From contig DATJTW010000065.1 in NCBI GenBank assembly GCA_035502995.1, forward strand, positions 1-64,000: a stretch of 64,000 bases of DNA. The letters are read 5' to 3'. Of this stretch, positions 16,900 through 25,201 are shown piece after piece. Both the position numbers and the translations under genes were made by a program. Below the pieces are notes generated by a model, which ran no database searches, was not told the DNA's origin, and saw nothing but the letters and a program-made list of their open reading frames with translations. This stretch comes from CADEED01 sp035502995 (GTDB lineage: Bacteria; Pseudomonadota; Gammaproteobacteria; Steroidobacterales; Steroidobacteraceae). Numbering within the stretch: the stretch's first letter is position 1; each line of letters starts with the position of its first letter.

Positions 16900-18363
16900 C
16901 TAACGCAACTCGACGTCGTCGATCTCGAAGCGGAAATCCCCTGGCGGCCCGAGACTGCCGATGACGATGCCGTGGACGCGCTGCCGGTCGAGCGCCGCCA
17001 GCGAGTCGAGATCGATCTTCACGTCGGTCCAGTCGCTGCCGGCGGTGAACGTGACCATCGCCGGGATCGCGTCCACCTGTACGCCCGACAGGAACGCGAC
17101 GGTGTACTGATGCCCGTCGCCGCGCGCGCGGAAGCTCAGCGTGTGTTTGCCCGAGTAGTCCATGAACCTGCCGGGCTCGTAGCCGGACGGGAAGAACACC
17201 GTGCCGGCGAATGGATAGGCGATGGCGTCGCCGACCGTGCCGCTGACGACCAGTGCGCCATCGACGACCTTCTGCGTCGCATGCGAGTTGCCGCCGCGCG
17301 TTTCGTCGCCACCGGCGTGCCAGCCTTCGCCATAGGGCGTGCGGTCGGAGCCGTGGTCGAAATCCGAGAGCGCGGTGTCGGCCGGCGCGGGGACGCCGGC
17401 CGGCAGGCTGGCGGCGGCGTCCGTTGCAGCGGATGCCGTCTCCGACGTGCCGGCCGGCGCCGCGACCACCTTCGCCGTGCCGCCGGATACACCGGCGACG
17501 AACAGCGCGATCGACACGGCGATCGCCGCGAGGCCGCCGACGCGGCGCGCGAACGACACCGTTCCACCGCTCGTCGACTTGCCGCCGAGCAGCCGCATGC
17601 CGCCGCTGCCGAGCTTGCGCATGGCGATCGTGAAACACAGCAGCGTCACGCCGAGCAGTGCGAGCACGTGGCTCGACGTCGCGCCGAACTGGTCGCGGCC
17701 GACCGCGCCCAGCGCCAGCTGCGAGAGGTGGAACGACGGCCACACCGGCGCCAGCTGCTGCAGGAACTTCGGCAGGAACTGCAGCGGCACCCACAGGCCC
17801 GACAGGAACGACATCGGGATGTAGATGAGGTTGACCAGCGCGGGCGCGGCCTGGCCCGAGGCGTACGCACCGACCATCAGGCCGAGCGCGCAGAAGGGCA
17901 ACACGCCCAGCACCTGCACCAGGAACGTCTGCGCGATCTGTCCGGCCGTCATCGGCACGTGCGCCGCGAACACCGCCAGCAGGATCATCAGCGTCGAGAT
18001 GATGGCGGCGAACATCATCGCCATGACCATCCGCGCCAGTAGATAGGAGCCGTGCGGCATCGGCAGCGCCTGCTTGTAGATCAGCGTGCCGTACTCGCGC
18101 TCGAACGCCAGCGACACGCCGAAGCCGAACAGGCCGGGCGCCATCGTGCCGAACACGGTGAGGCGCGCGAACGTGCCCAGTCCCTCGGCGGGCCCGTTCT
18201 TCGCGCCGATCAACACGCCGAAGATCAGGTAGAACATCGCCGGGAACAGCAGCGTCGGCAGCGCGAACGCCGGCGTGCGCAGCATCTTCGTCAGCTCGAA
18301 GCGGATGTCGGTGGCGTACGCGGCCAGGATGCGGCCGGTGCTCATCGCGGTGGTGGTGCTCAT
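16900..18363 (-). CDS. ABC-2 type permease fused to a CIA30-like domain
   Basis: The 487-residue protein starts with six membrane helices of an ABC-2 exporter permease (about 30-250, with FEREYGTLIYKQALP before the third helix). A seventh helix follows (277-294), then an Ala/Pro linker and a C-terminal domain (about 333-487) that looks like the CIA30/CBM11-type beta sandwich. That domain starts SDFDHGSDRTPYGEGW and ends DFRFEIDDVELR. With the seventh helix, the extra domain would face the periplasm. ATG 18363 overlaps the ATPase stop as ATGA. Such an exporter usually removes lipids, antibiotics or peptides; the added domain might bind a carbohydrate or envelope ligand. That role is inference. 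Confidence 0.85.
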   Translation of the reverse strand: MSTTTAMSTGRILAAYATDIRFELTKMLRTPAFALPTLLFPAMFYLIFGVLIGAKNGPAEGLGTFARLTVFGTMAPGLFGFGVSLAFEREYGTLIYKQALPMPHGSYLLARMVMAMMFAAIISTLMILLAVFAAHVPMTAGQIAQTFLVQVLGVLPFCALGLMVGAYASGQAAPALVNLIYIPMSFLSGLWVPLQFLPKFLQQLAPVWPSFHLSQLALGAVGRDQFGATSSHVLALLGVTLLCFTIAMRKLGSGGMRLLGGKSTSGGTVSFARRVGGLAAIAVSIALFVAGVSGGTAKVVAAPAGTSETASAATDAAASLPAGVPAPADTALSDFDHGSDRTPYGEGWHAGGDETRGGNSHATQKVVDGALVVSGTVGDAIAYPFAGTVFFPSGYEPGRFMDYSGKHTLSFRARGDGHQYTVAFLSGVQVDAIPAMVTFTAGSDWTDVKIDLDSLAALDRQRVHGIVIGSLGPPGDFRFEIDDVELR

Positions 18364-19265
18364 TGCAGTTTCTCCGACGTGCTGGCGGCCGTTATCTCGG
18401 TGAAGGCTTCCGCCAGTCCGGCGCGTTTCACCTCGATGTCGCGCACGTCCGTATCCGCGGCCAGCAGGCGGTAGAGCACCGACTCGGCTTCGCGCGTCAC
18501 GATCTGCAGGCGGCCGTTGTCGTCGCCGACGGCCTGCACGCCCGGCCACGTGCGGATCTGGGCGGCGTCGAGCCGCGTGCGGCAGCTGATCGTCTTGCGC
18601 GAGACGTGCGCGCGGATCTCCTCGACGGTGCCGCCGGCCACGAGTTTGCCGCGCGTCATCACGGCGACGCGGTTCGCCAGCGCCTCCGCCTCCTCGAGGT
18701 AGTGGGTGGTCAGCACGATCGAGCAGCCCTCGTGGACCAGGTCGCGCAGCACCTTCCACAACGCCTCGCGCGACTGCACGTCGAGGCCGACGGTGGGTTC
18801 GTCGAGGAACAGCAGCTCGGGCCGCCCGACCAGCGCCATGCCGAACTGCACCTGGCGCTTCTGCCCGCCCGAGAGTTTTCCGTACGGGCGTTCGGCGATC
18901 GCGCCGAGGTTCAGGCGGTCGATGACGTGCGCCGGATCGTAGGGAGAGGGGTAGTAGCTCGCCACCTGCAGCAGCAGCTCGCGGGCGCGCATCACCGGCG
19001 ACAACATCACCTCCTGCATCATGATGCCGATGCGGCGCCTGGCATCGAGCGACTGCGGGTCCTCGCCGAACAGCGCGGCGGACCCGGCGTCGGGGCGCTG
19101 CAGGCCCAGCAGGATCGAGATGGCGGTCGACTTGCCGGCGCCGTTCGGGCCGAGCAGCGCCAGCAGTTCGCCGCGATCGACGGCGAGGTCGAGCCCATCG
19201 AGCGCGGTGAGGCTGCCGTATTTCTTGACGGCGCCGGTGAGTCGGGCGAGCGGGGTCTGAGACAT
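18360..19265 (-). CDS. ABC transporter ATP-binding protein
   Basis: The 301-residue ATPase has Walker A GPNGAGKST (39-47), the signature LSGGQKRQ, Walker B LLFLDEPTVGLD and a His switch in LTTHYLEEAE. After residue about 220 comes the C-terminal domain found in drug- and lipid-export ATPases such as the CcmA/NatA type. GGAGGG stands before the ATG. It is the first gene of the four-gene operon with permease, kinase and regulator, and it should power export through the fused permease. Confidence 0.93.
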   Translation of the reverse strand: MSQTPLARLTGAVKKYGSLTALDGLDLAVDRGELLALLGPNGAGKSTAISILLGLQRPDAGSAALFGEDPQSLDARRRIGIMMQEVMLSPVMRARELLLQVASYYPSPYDPAHVIDRLNLGAIAERPYGKLSGGQKRQVQFGMALVGRPELLFLDEPTVGLDVQSREALWKVLRDLVHEGCSIVLTTHYLEEAEALANRVAVMTRGKLVAGGTVEEIRAHVSRKTISCRTRLDAAQIRTWPGVQAVGDDNGRLQIVTREAESVLYRLLAADTDVRDIEVKRAGLAEAFTEITAASTSEKLQ

Positions 19266-19353
19266 GTTCCCTCCAGTGGGGAAAGTCTCGCGGAACGCCG
19301 CCGGCGGGTTCAGTACCGGGTGTCAGCCGACCCCGGTGACACCTGTCACCCGG

Positions 19354-20421
19354 TCAGCGGCGCGGGTGGAACACCGGCGTTTCGAGCCGCATCGACGCGG
19401 CCAGGTCGGGGTCGCCGCCGGATTCGGCGTAATCCGCCAGCGAGCGCAGGTCGTCGGCCGAATCCATCGTGAACGTGCGCGATTGCGCGCGCAGCAGGCG
19501 GAAGACCTCGAGCGCGGAATCGGGCCGGCCGGCGCGCAGCAGGTGACGGATCAGCGTGCTGCCGATGGGATTCAGCGCCGGCGCGATCTGCCAGGCGATG
19601 GCCTGCTCGGCGACGAACACCGCATCGCGCGTCGCGACGTCGCCGTCGAGACCGCGGAACCAGTCGGCCAGCGGCCGCGTGGAGTCCACGTGTTTGCCGA
19701 TGCGCACCTGCGTGAACACGTCGTCGAGCATGCGCGCGCGCACCTGCTCGCGTTCGCGTTCCTCGCGCGCCGCCGTGCGCTCGGGGCTGACCTGCGCCTC
19801 GAAGCCGAGCTGCCGTCGGCGGAAATACAGTGCGCCGCCGATCAGGCCGAAGAAGGAGATCTCCAGCGTGAGGTTGACCGCCTGCGAGACCAGCAGCGGA
19901 AACCCGCGCGACGCGACGAACCAGGCGACGAGCGCGTACAGCAGCATCGCGCCGATCAGTCCGAGGTAATACGGGCCGAGCCCGCGAACGACCCGGTACA
20001 ACGCCAGCGGGTTCGCGGCCTGCCAGGGCATCTCGCCGTAACCCAGCAACGCGATGGACGCGGGCAGCAGGAGCAGGAAACACAGCCCGAGCATCACGCC
20101 GGCCTTGCCGCCGATCACCCAGCACAAGCCCCCGGCCGCGGCGATGACGGCGACCTGCACCCACGGCCGGATCTCGAACGGGCTCAGCATGTCGAGGTCG
20201 AGCACCGGCGGATCGTCGCGGCCATTGGCGAGGTGGCCGATCAACACGTAGCAATACTTGAAGATCCAGACCTGGAGGATGAGCGTGCCGATCAGGGAGA
20301 GCAGGCCGACCATGCCGAGCTGGCGGGCGGAACCGAAAAACGTCATCAACACCGACACGATCGCGATCAGCATCAGGCACGCGGGCCGGAACGGAACCTG
20401 TAGAACGCGCCAGTAGTCCAT
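19354..20421 (-). CDS. Hypothetical polytopic membrane protein with a cytoplasmic helical domain
   Basis: I do not recognise this 355-residue protein. The N-terminal half (about 15-215) has six or so membrane helices. The second half is charged and helical, with a pattern like short TPR units (IAWQIAPALNPIGSTLIRHL then ALEVFRLLRAQSR). It may be a scaffold that couples the membrane to a soluble partner. The ATG at 20421 directly follows the first plausible upstream region, with a weak ACGGAT site. It is divergent from the GMC oxidoreductase gene, only 36 bases away, so the two promoters must overlap or lie inside coding sequence. Confidence 0.7.
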   Translation of the reverse strand: MDYWRVLQVPFRPACLMLIAIVSVLMTFFGSARQLGMVGLLSLIGTLILQVWIFKYCYVLIGHLANGRDDPPVLDLDMLSPFEIRPWVQVAVIAAAGGLCWVIGGKAGVMLGLCFLLLLPASIALLGYGEMPWQAANPLALYRVVRGLGPYYLGLIGAMLLYALVAWFVASRGFPLLVSQAVNLTLEISFFGLIGGALYFRRRQLGFEAQVSPERTAAREEREREQVRARMLDDVFTQVRIGKHVDSTRPLADWFRGLDGDVATRDAVFVAEQAIAWQIAPALNPIGSTLIRHLLRAGRPDSALEVFRLLRAQSRTFTMDSADDLRSLADYAESGGDPDLAASMRLETPVFHPRR

Positions 20422-20457
20422 AATCCGTTCGCTGCTCAGCGGGGGGTCAAGTAGATC

Positions 20458-22146
20458 ATGGAATCCAAATCCTTTGACGCGATCGTCGTCGGTACGGGCA
20501 TCAGCGGGGGCTGGGCCGCCAAGGAACTGACGGAGAAGGGACTGAAGACGCTGGTGCTCGACCGCGGGCGCCTCGTCAAACATCCCGAGTACCCCACGGC
20601 GTTGAAGGATCCCTGGGATCTGCCGTACGGCAACCGCATCACGCAGGACATCCGCCGCCGCAAGCCCGTGCAGACGCGCACCGGCTATCCCACGCCGGCG
20701 AACGAACACTGGTTCGTCGACGACATCGAACATCCGTACGTCGAGGAAGACCACAAGTTCGACTGGCTGCGCGGCTATCACGTTGGCGGGCGCTCATTGA
20801 TGTGGGCGCGGCAGAGCTATCGCTTCAGTCCGATGGACTTCGAAGCGAACGCGAAGGAAGGTGTCGCCATCCCGTGGCCGGTCAGCTACGCAGAGATCGC
20901 GCCGTGGTACGACAAGGTGGAGACCTTCGCCGGGATCAGCGGCAGCCTCGAAGGCCTTCCCCAACTACCCGACGGAAAATACCTCCCGCCGCACGATCTC
21001 AACTGCGTCGAGCAGGACTTCAAGAAAATTCTCGCCGACAAGCTCGATCGCAAGCTCATCATCGGCCGCTGCGCGAACCTCACCGCACCGCTGACCCACA
21101 ACGAGAGCCCGCAGCGTGGCACCTGCCAGGCGCGCAATCTCTGCATCCGCGGCTGCCCGTACGGCGGCTATTTCTCGAGCGTGTCGTCGACGCTGCCCTC
21201 GGCCGAACGCACCGGGAACATGACGCTGGTCCCGAACCAGATCGTGTACGAGCTCATCTACGACGAGGCGAAGGGCCGCGCCACCGGCGTGCGCGTCATC
21301 GACGCCGAGACGCGCCAGCAGACCGAGTATTTCGCGAAGATCGTCTTCCTTTGTGCGTCGGCGATGGGCTCGGCCTATATCCTGCTCAATTCGAAATCGA
21401 AGCGGTTCCCGAACGGATTCGGCAACGATTCGGGCGAGCTCGGCCACAACATCATGGACCACAACAAGCCGGGCAATTCGAGCGCGAGTGTCGAGGGGTA
21501 CCTCGATGCCGCCTACACCGGCCGCCGGCCGAACGGTTTCTACATCCCGCGCTATCGCAACGTCGGCAAGGACAAGCGCGACTATCTGCGCGGCTTCGGT
21601 TACCAGGGCCGTGCCGGACGCGCCAACTGGGGCCGGCTCAACGACAGCGAGCTGATCGGCGACGATCTCAAGAAGGCGATGCGCGAGGCCGGCCCGTGGA
21701 ACGTCGGGATGACCGCGTTCGGCGAAATCCTGCCGAATCACGACAACCACATGCGCCTCGATCCGGACAAGAAGGACAAGTTCGGTCTGCCGCTGGTGGT
21801 GGTCAACGCCCACGTGCGCGAGAACGAGCGCAAGATGGAAAAGGACATGCTGAACGACGCCGCGGAGATGCTCGAGGCGGCGGGCTACAAGAACGTGGTC
21901 GTGAAGAGCGATTCGTACAACATGGGCAACAGCATCCACGAGAGCGGCACCGCGCGCATGGGCTCGGACCCGAAGAAGTCGGTGCTCAACAAGTTCAATC
22001 AGGTGCACGCCTGCAAGAACGTGTTCGTCACCGATGGCTCGTTCATGCCGTCGTTCGGCTGCCAGAACCCGTCGTTGACGTACATGGCGTTCACGGCACG
22101 CGCCGTGGACCACGCCGTTTCGGAATCGAAGAAGGGCAACCTATGA
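20458..22146 (+). CDS. GMC family FAD-dependent oxidoreductase
   Basis: The 562-residue flavoprotein has the FAD-binding VVGTGISGGWAAKEL near the N-terminus, LLNSKSKRFPNG and the C-terminal HESGTARMGSDPKKS and NPSLTYMAFTARAVDHA segments of the glucose-methanol-choline superfamily. It includes a Cys-rich stretch (CQARNLCIRGCPYGG). It probably oxidises a sugar or alcohol. It has no export signal of its own. The next gene overlaps by 4 bases and encodes a gluconate 2-dehydrogenase-type small subunit with a Tat-like leader, so the pair may be exported as a folded complex. Confidence 0.92.
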   Translation: MESKSFDAIVVGTGISGGWAAKELTEKGLKTLVLDRGRLVKHPEYPTALKDPWDLPYGNRITQDIRRRKPVQTRTGYPTPANEHWFVDDIEHPYVEEDHKFDWLRGYHVGGRSLMWARQSYRFSPMDFEANAKEGVAIPWPVSYAEIAPWYDKVETFAGISGSLEGLPQLPDGKYLPPHDLNCVEQDFKKILADKLDRKLIIGRCANLTAPLTHNESPQRGTCQARNLCIRGCPYGGYFSSVSSTLPSAERTGNMTLVPNQIVYELIYDEAKGRATGVRVIDAETRQQTEYFAKIVFLCASAMGSAYILLNSKSKRFPNGFGNDSGELGHNIMDHNKPGNSSASVEGYLDAAYTGRRPNGFYIPRYRNVGKDKRDYLRGFGYQGRAGRANWGRLNDSELIGDDLKKAMREAGPWNVGMTAFGEILPNHDNHMRLDPDKKDKFGLPLVVVNAHVRENERKMEKDMLNDAAEMLEAAGYKNVVVKSDSYNMGNSIHESGTARMGSDPKKSVLNKFNQVHACKNVFVTDGSFMPSFGCQNPSLTYMAFTARAVDHAVSESKKGNL

Positions 22147-22763
22147 GCCAGCAGGACGAGACGGTGGAGACGATTCGGCGGCGCGAACTGCTGCGTCGCG
22201 CGGCGTGGATCCTCGGCGGGGCGATCAGCGCACCGGCCGCGCTGGCGATCCTGCAGGGCTGTTCGGCGAAGGAAGCCGCGACCGCGGTCGCGCCCTCGTC
22301 GCTGAAGCGGTTGAAGCCGGGAGAGTTCGACGTCGTCGCCGAGATCGTGGACATCATGATCCCGAAGACCGACACGGCCGGCGCGAAGGAGGTCGGCGTG
22401 CCGGCGTTCATCGACGTCGCGCTCGACGCGGTGTACGACGCGGAGTCGCAGGACCGCTTCACGAAAGGCTGCGCGGAGTTCCTCGTCGCGGCGAAGCAGG
22501 GCGGCAAGGACTTCCTCGAACAGGATCGCGCCGCGCGCACGGAGTTCGTGAAAACGTCGCTGTCGCAGGCCCTGACACAGGCCCAGGCCGGCGACCGCAA
22601 GCAGCCGAAGCCGTTCATCCTGATGACGCGCGAACTCGCGCTGCTCGGCTATTTCACGACGCAGCCCGGCATCACGCAGAACATGACGTACGAGGCCGTG
22701 CCGACCGCGTATCACGGCTGCGTGCCGATCGCGCAGATGAAGACACCTGCCTATTGGGAATGA
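22143..22763 (+). CDS. Gluconate 2-dehydrogenase subunit 3 family protein
   Basis: The 206-residue protein has a twin-arginine leader (RRRELLRRAAWILGG) followed by a Cys in LQGC that could make it a lipoprotein. The mature part fits the small-subunit family: helical, with VAEIVDIMIPKTDTAGA and the conserved ending AYHGCVPIAQMKTPAYWE. It has no heme motif. It should dock on the GMC flavoprotein encoded immediately upstream (ATGA overlap) and carry it through the Tat system. Confidence 0.9.
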   Translation: MSQQDETVETIRRRELLRRAAWILGGAISAPAALAILQGCSAKEAATAVAPSSLKRLKPGEFDVVAEIVDIMIPKTDTAGAKEVGVPAFIDVALDAVYDAESQDRFTKGCAEFLVAAKQGGKDFLEQDRAARTEFVKTSLSQALTQAQAGDRKQPKPFILMTRELALLGYFTTQPGITQNMTYEAVPTAYHGCVPIAQMKTPAYWE

Positions 22764-22788
22764 TCTGACGTAGCCGAAGAGGTGAGCC

Positions 22789-23661
22789 GTGGTCGACCGC
22801 CGCATCATCGATCTCTACAACGAGTACGTGCACACGGCGCTGCCGCGGCGCGATTTCCTCACGCGGCTCGCGGCGATCGCCGGTAGTTCGGCCGCGGCGA
22901 CCACGGCGCTGGCCGTGCTCGAGCCCAACTACGCGCAGGCGCGCCAGGTGGAGCCCGAGGACAAGCGGCTCAAGGGCGAGAAGATCGAGTTCAACGGACC
23001 GAACGGCCCGGTGAAGGCATACGTCGTGCGTCCCGCGAAGATCAAGCGCAGCGAGAAGATCCCCGGCATCGTCGTGATCCACGAGAACCGCGGGTTGAAC
23101 GATCACATCGAGGACGTCACGCGACGCGCGGCGCTGGCCGGCTACACCGCGATCGCGCCCGATGGATTGTCCATCGCGGGCGGCGCGCCGGCCGACCAGG
23201 AAGCGGCGCGCGACCTGTTCGCGAAGCAGGAGCCCGAGCGCATCGCCACCGACGTGCTGGCGGCGGTGCCGTGGATCGCCGCGGACTACAGCAACAACGG
23301 CAAGGTCGGCGTCGTCGGCTTCTGCTACGGCGGCGGGCTCGCGCTGCGCGCCGCGGTCGAGACGGTCGGCGTGGATGCGGCCGTGTGTTTCTACGGCAAG
23401 CAGCTGCCGACCGCGGACGTGCCGAAACTGAAGGCGCCCATCCTGCTGAACTACGCCGGCGACGACGAACGCATCAACGCCGGCATCCCGGAATTCCGCG
23501 CCGCGCTCGACGCGGCCAAGGTGCCGTACAGCCTGAACATGTATCCCGGCACGCAGCACGGCTTCCACAACGATTCGAGCGCCGCACGGTACAACGAGGC
23601 GGCGGCGAAGCTGGCCTGGCATCGGACCATCGATTTCTTCGATACGTATCTGAAAACATAA
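22789..23661 (+). CDS. Dienelactone hydrolase family protein, Tat-exported
   Basis: The 290-residue alpha/beta hydrolase has a Tat-type leader (PRRDFLTRLAAIAGSSAA). Its triad is visible as Cys in GFCYGGG, Asp in YAGDDERI and His in GTQHGFHN. The conserved IVVIHENRGLNDHIEDVTRR supports the family. The substrate is an ester or lactone, and in this context it might act on lactones made by the GMC oxidase upstream. That link is inference from position only. GTG 22789 has a good AGAGGTGA site. Confidence 0.9.
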   Translation: MVDRRIIDLYNEYVHTALPRRDFLTRLAAIAGSSAAATTALAVLEPNYAQARQVEPEDKRLKGEKIEFNGPNGPVKAYVVRPAKIKRSEKIPGIVVIHENRGLNDHIEDVTRRAALAGYTAIAPDGLSIAGGAPADQEAARDLFAKQEPERIATDVLAAVPWIAADYSNNGKVGVVGFCYGGGLALRAAVETVGVDAAVCFYGKQLPTADVPKLKAPILLNYAGDDERINAGIPEFRAALDAAKVPYSLNMYPGTQHGFHNDSSAARYNEAAAKLAWHRTIDFFDTYLKT

Positions 23662-23698
23662 ACGACAGCGCAGGGACGCGGAACTTCAGGGGGGACTC

Positions 23699-24268
23699 GT
23701 GAAACTCGCTCTTCTCGCGGCCTTCGCGCTCGCGGCCGCCGCCGTGGCGTCGGCCGACGTCGACATCTGGACCAAGACGATCAACAACGACTCGAACGGC
23801 GCCTGGTACATCACGCCCGACAAACCCAAGGCGAAGTACTTCGAAGTCACGCCGGCCGGTGCCGTGCCCGGCGACCATGCGTTCCGCATCAAGGCCAACA
23901 AGGGCGCGAATCCCTGGGACGTGCAGGCGAGCTCGCCGGTCGCCGGCGCGATCAACGCGGGCGACGTGATCATGCTGATGTACTACGCGCGCGCCGCGGA
24001 GCCGGCCGAGGGCGGCAGCAAGCTCACCGCGCGCATCCAGATGAACTCGCCGCCGTGGACGTCGGTCATGGAGATGAGCTCCGACATCGGCAGCGAGTGG
24101 AAGGCGCATTGCGCCCATCGCGTCGCGGGCGGCGCGCTCGGCGAGAAGAAAGGCAGCGTGTCGATCCACCTGGCCACCGCGAAACAGGTGATCGAGCTCG
24201 GCCCCGTGTTCGTGTTCAACTTCGGTCCCGGCTTCGACGAGAAAAGCCTGAAAGGTTGCGATGGCTAG
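23699..24268 (+). CDS. Secreted beta-sandwich protein, possibly carbohydrate-binding
   Basis: The 189-residue product has a signal peptide (VKLALLAAFALAAAAVASA). The mature part resembles a CenC/CBM4-9-like jelly roll, with AGDVIMLMYYARA and a central strand pattern, so binding to a sugar polymer is plausible. It has two Cys residues that may form a disulfide (CAHR and KGCDG). GGGGGA precedes the GTG start. The last 8 bases overlap the next gene. Confidence 0.7.
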   Translation: MKLALLAAFALAAAAVASADVDIWTKTINNDSNGAWYITPDKPKAKYFEVTPAGAVPGDHAFRIKANKGANPWDVQASSPVAGAINAGDVIMLMYYARAAEPAEGGSKLTARIQMNSPPWTSVMEMSSDIGSEWKAHCAHRVAGGALGEKKGSVSIHLATAKQVIELGPVFVFNFGPGFDEKSLKGCDG

Positions 24269-25046
24269 TCGTCGCCAGCGCCGCATCGAAGACGCCGTGC
24301 GCGAGCTGTGCCTCGCGTTCCCGGATGCCGAGGAGTTCGAGTCGCACGGCTCGCCCAACTTCCGCGCGCGCAAGGGCAAGATTTTCGCGGCGTGGGCGCT
24401 GAACCACCATGGCGACGGACACGTCGGTCTGTGGCTGGCGACGCCGAAGCTCGAGCAGTCGCGGCTGCTGGCGTCGTCGAAGCACCTGTACAAGCCGCCG
24501 TACGTCGGGCCATACGGCTGGATCGGCGTGGAGCTCAACAAGGGCGTGTCGTGGAAACTGGTCACGGACCTCGTGGCCATGGCGTACGCGAACTCGTCGC
24601 CGCCGAAACTCGTCGCGACGATGAAAAAAGCGCCGGCCGTCGCCGCGCCGACGGCGAAGATGAAGCCCGAGGAGATCGACCGATTGAAGGCGCCGAAGGC
24701 GCTGAAGGCGATCGCCGCGATCCGCCGGATCGTGTCGAAGCTGCCCGAGACCAGCGAAGGCGAGCAGTGGGGCGGCGGCTCGTGGCTCGCCGGCAAGAAA
24801 ACTTTCGCGACGCTGCACGACTACGGCAAAGGTCTGGCCGTGCATTTCTGGACCGGCATCGAGCGCCAGGGGCCGCTGTCGCTCGACCCACGCCTCCACA
24901 TCCCGAAGTACAGCGGCAACAAGGGCTGGATGGCGCTCGATCTCGAGCAGGGCCTGCCGGTGCGCGAGCTCGAAGACTGGCTGACGGAGAGCTGGCGCCA
25001 TTTCGCGTCGCGACGCGCGTTGAAGATATTCGACGGCGTGGCCTAA
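24261..25046 (+). CDS. Double MmcQ/YjbR-fold protein
   Basis: The 261-residue protein contains two copies of the MmcQ/YjbR (DUF419-like) fold. The first spans about 1-115, with FPDAEEFESHGSPNFRARKG and the GWIGVELNKG motif. The second spans about 140-255, with LPETSEGEQWGGGSWLAGKK and KGWMALDLEQG. Family members are single-domain DNA- or nucleotide-binding-like proteins of uncertain role. A fused pair is less common. It overlaps the preceding secreted protein gene by 8 bases, which suggests cotranscription rather than shared function. Confidence 0.82.
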   Translation: MASRRQRRIEDAVRELCLAFPDAEEFESHGSPNFRARKGKIFAAWALNHHGDGHVGLWLATPKLEQSRLLASSKHLYKPPYVGPYGWIGVELNKGVSWKLVTDLVAMAYANSSPPKLVATMKKAPAVAAPTAKMKPEEIDRLKAPKALKAIAAIRRIVSKLPETSEGEQWGGGSWLAGKKTFATLHDYGKGLAVHFWTGIERQGPLSLDPRLHIPKYSGNKGWMALDLEQGLPVRELEDWLTESWRHFASRRALKIFDGVA

Positions 25047-25101
25047 AGACCACCAGTGTTGCTCGCCGGCCGCGTCCGCGTCCGGCGTCACTTTGAAAGA
25101 T

Positions 25102-25178
25102 TCCTCCTACGGGAGGAGGTTGTCCCCGCTTGCCTGGAAGGGGGCGCGCATGACTGCGCGCCCAGAGCGCGTTTTTTT
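25102..25178 (+). promoter_or_regulatory. Candidate attenuator in the leader of the di-heme oxidoreductase gene
   Basis: Three structures can form in this leader. Stem 1 (25102-25117) closes on a stable cUACGg tetraloop. Stem 2 pairs GGGCGCGC (25142-25149) with GCGCGCCC (25156-25163). Stem 3 pairs CGCGC (25157-25161) with GCGCG (25167-25171) and is followed at once by seven T (25172-25178), the shape of an intrinsic terminator. Stems 2 and 3 share bases and cannot coexist. The T run ends 23 bases before the ATG, too close to place a full promoter between. A switch between read-through and termination is possible. Confidence 0.45.
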
Positions 25179-25201
25179 CCCAGGGATACGGGAGTCACAC
25201 A

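Noticed and set aside
18364..18759. Extension of the ABC permease by about 130 residues
   Set aside because: It is the antisense-like shadow of the ATPase gene on the same strand in another frame; ATG 18363 overlaps the stop in the usual ATGA manner.
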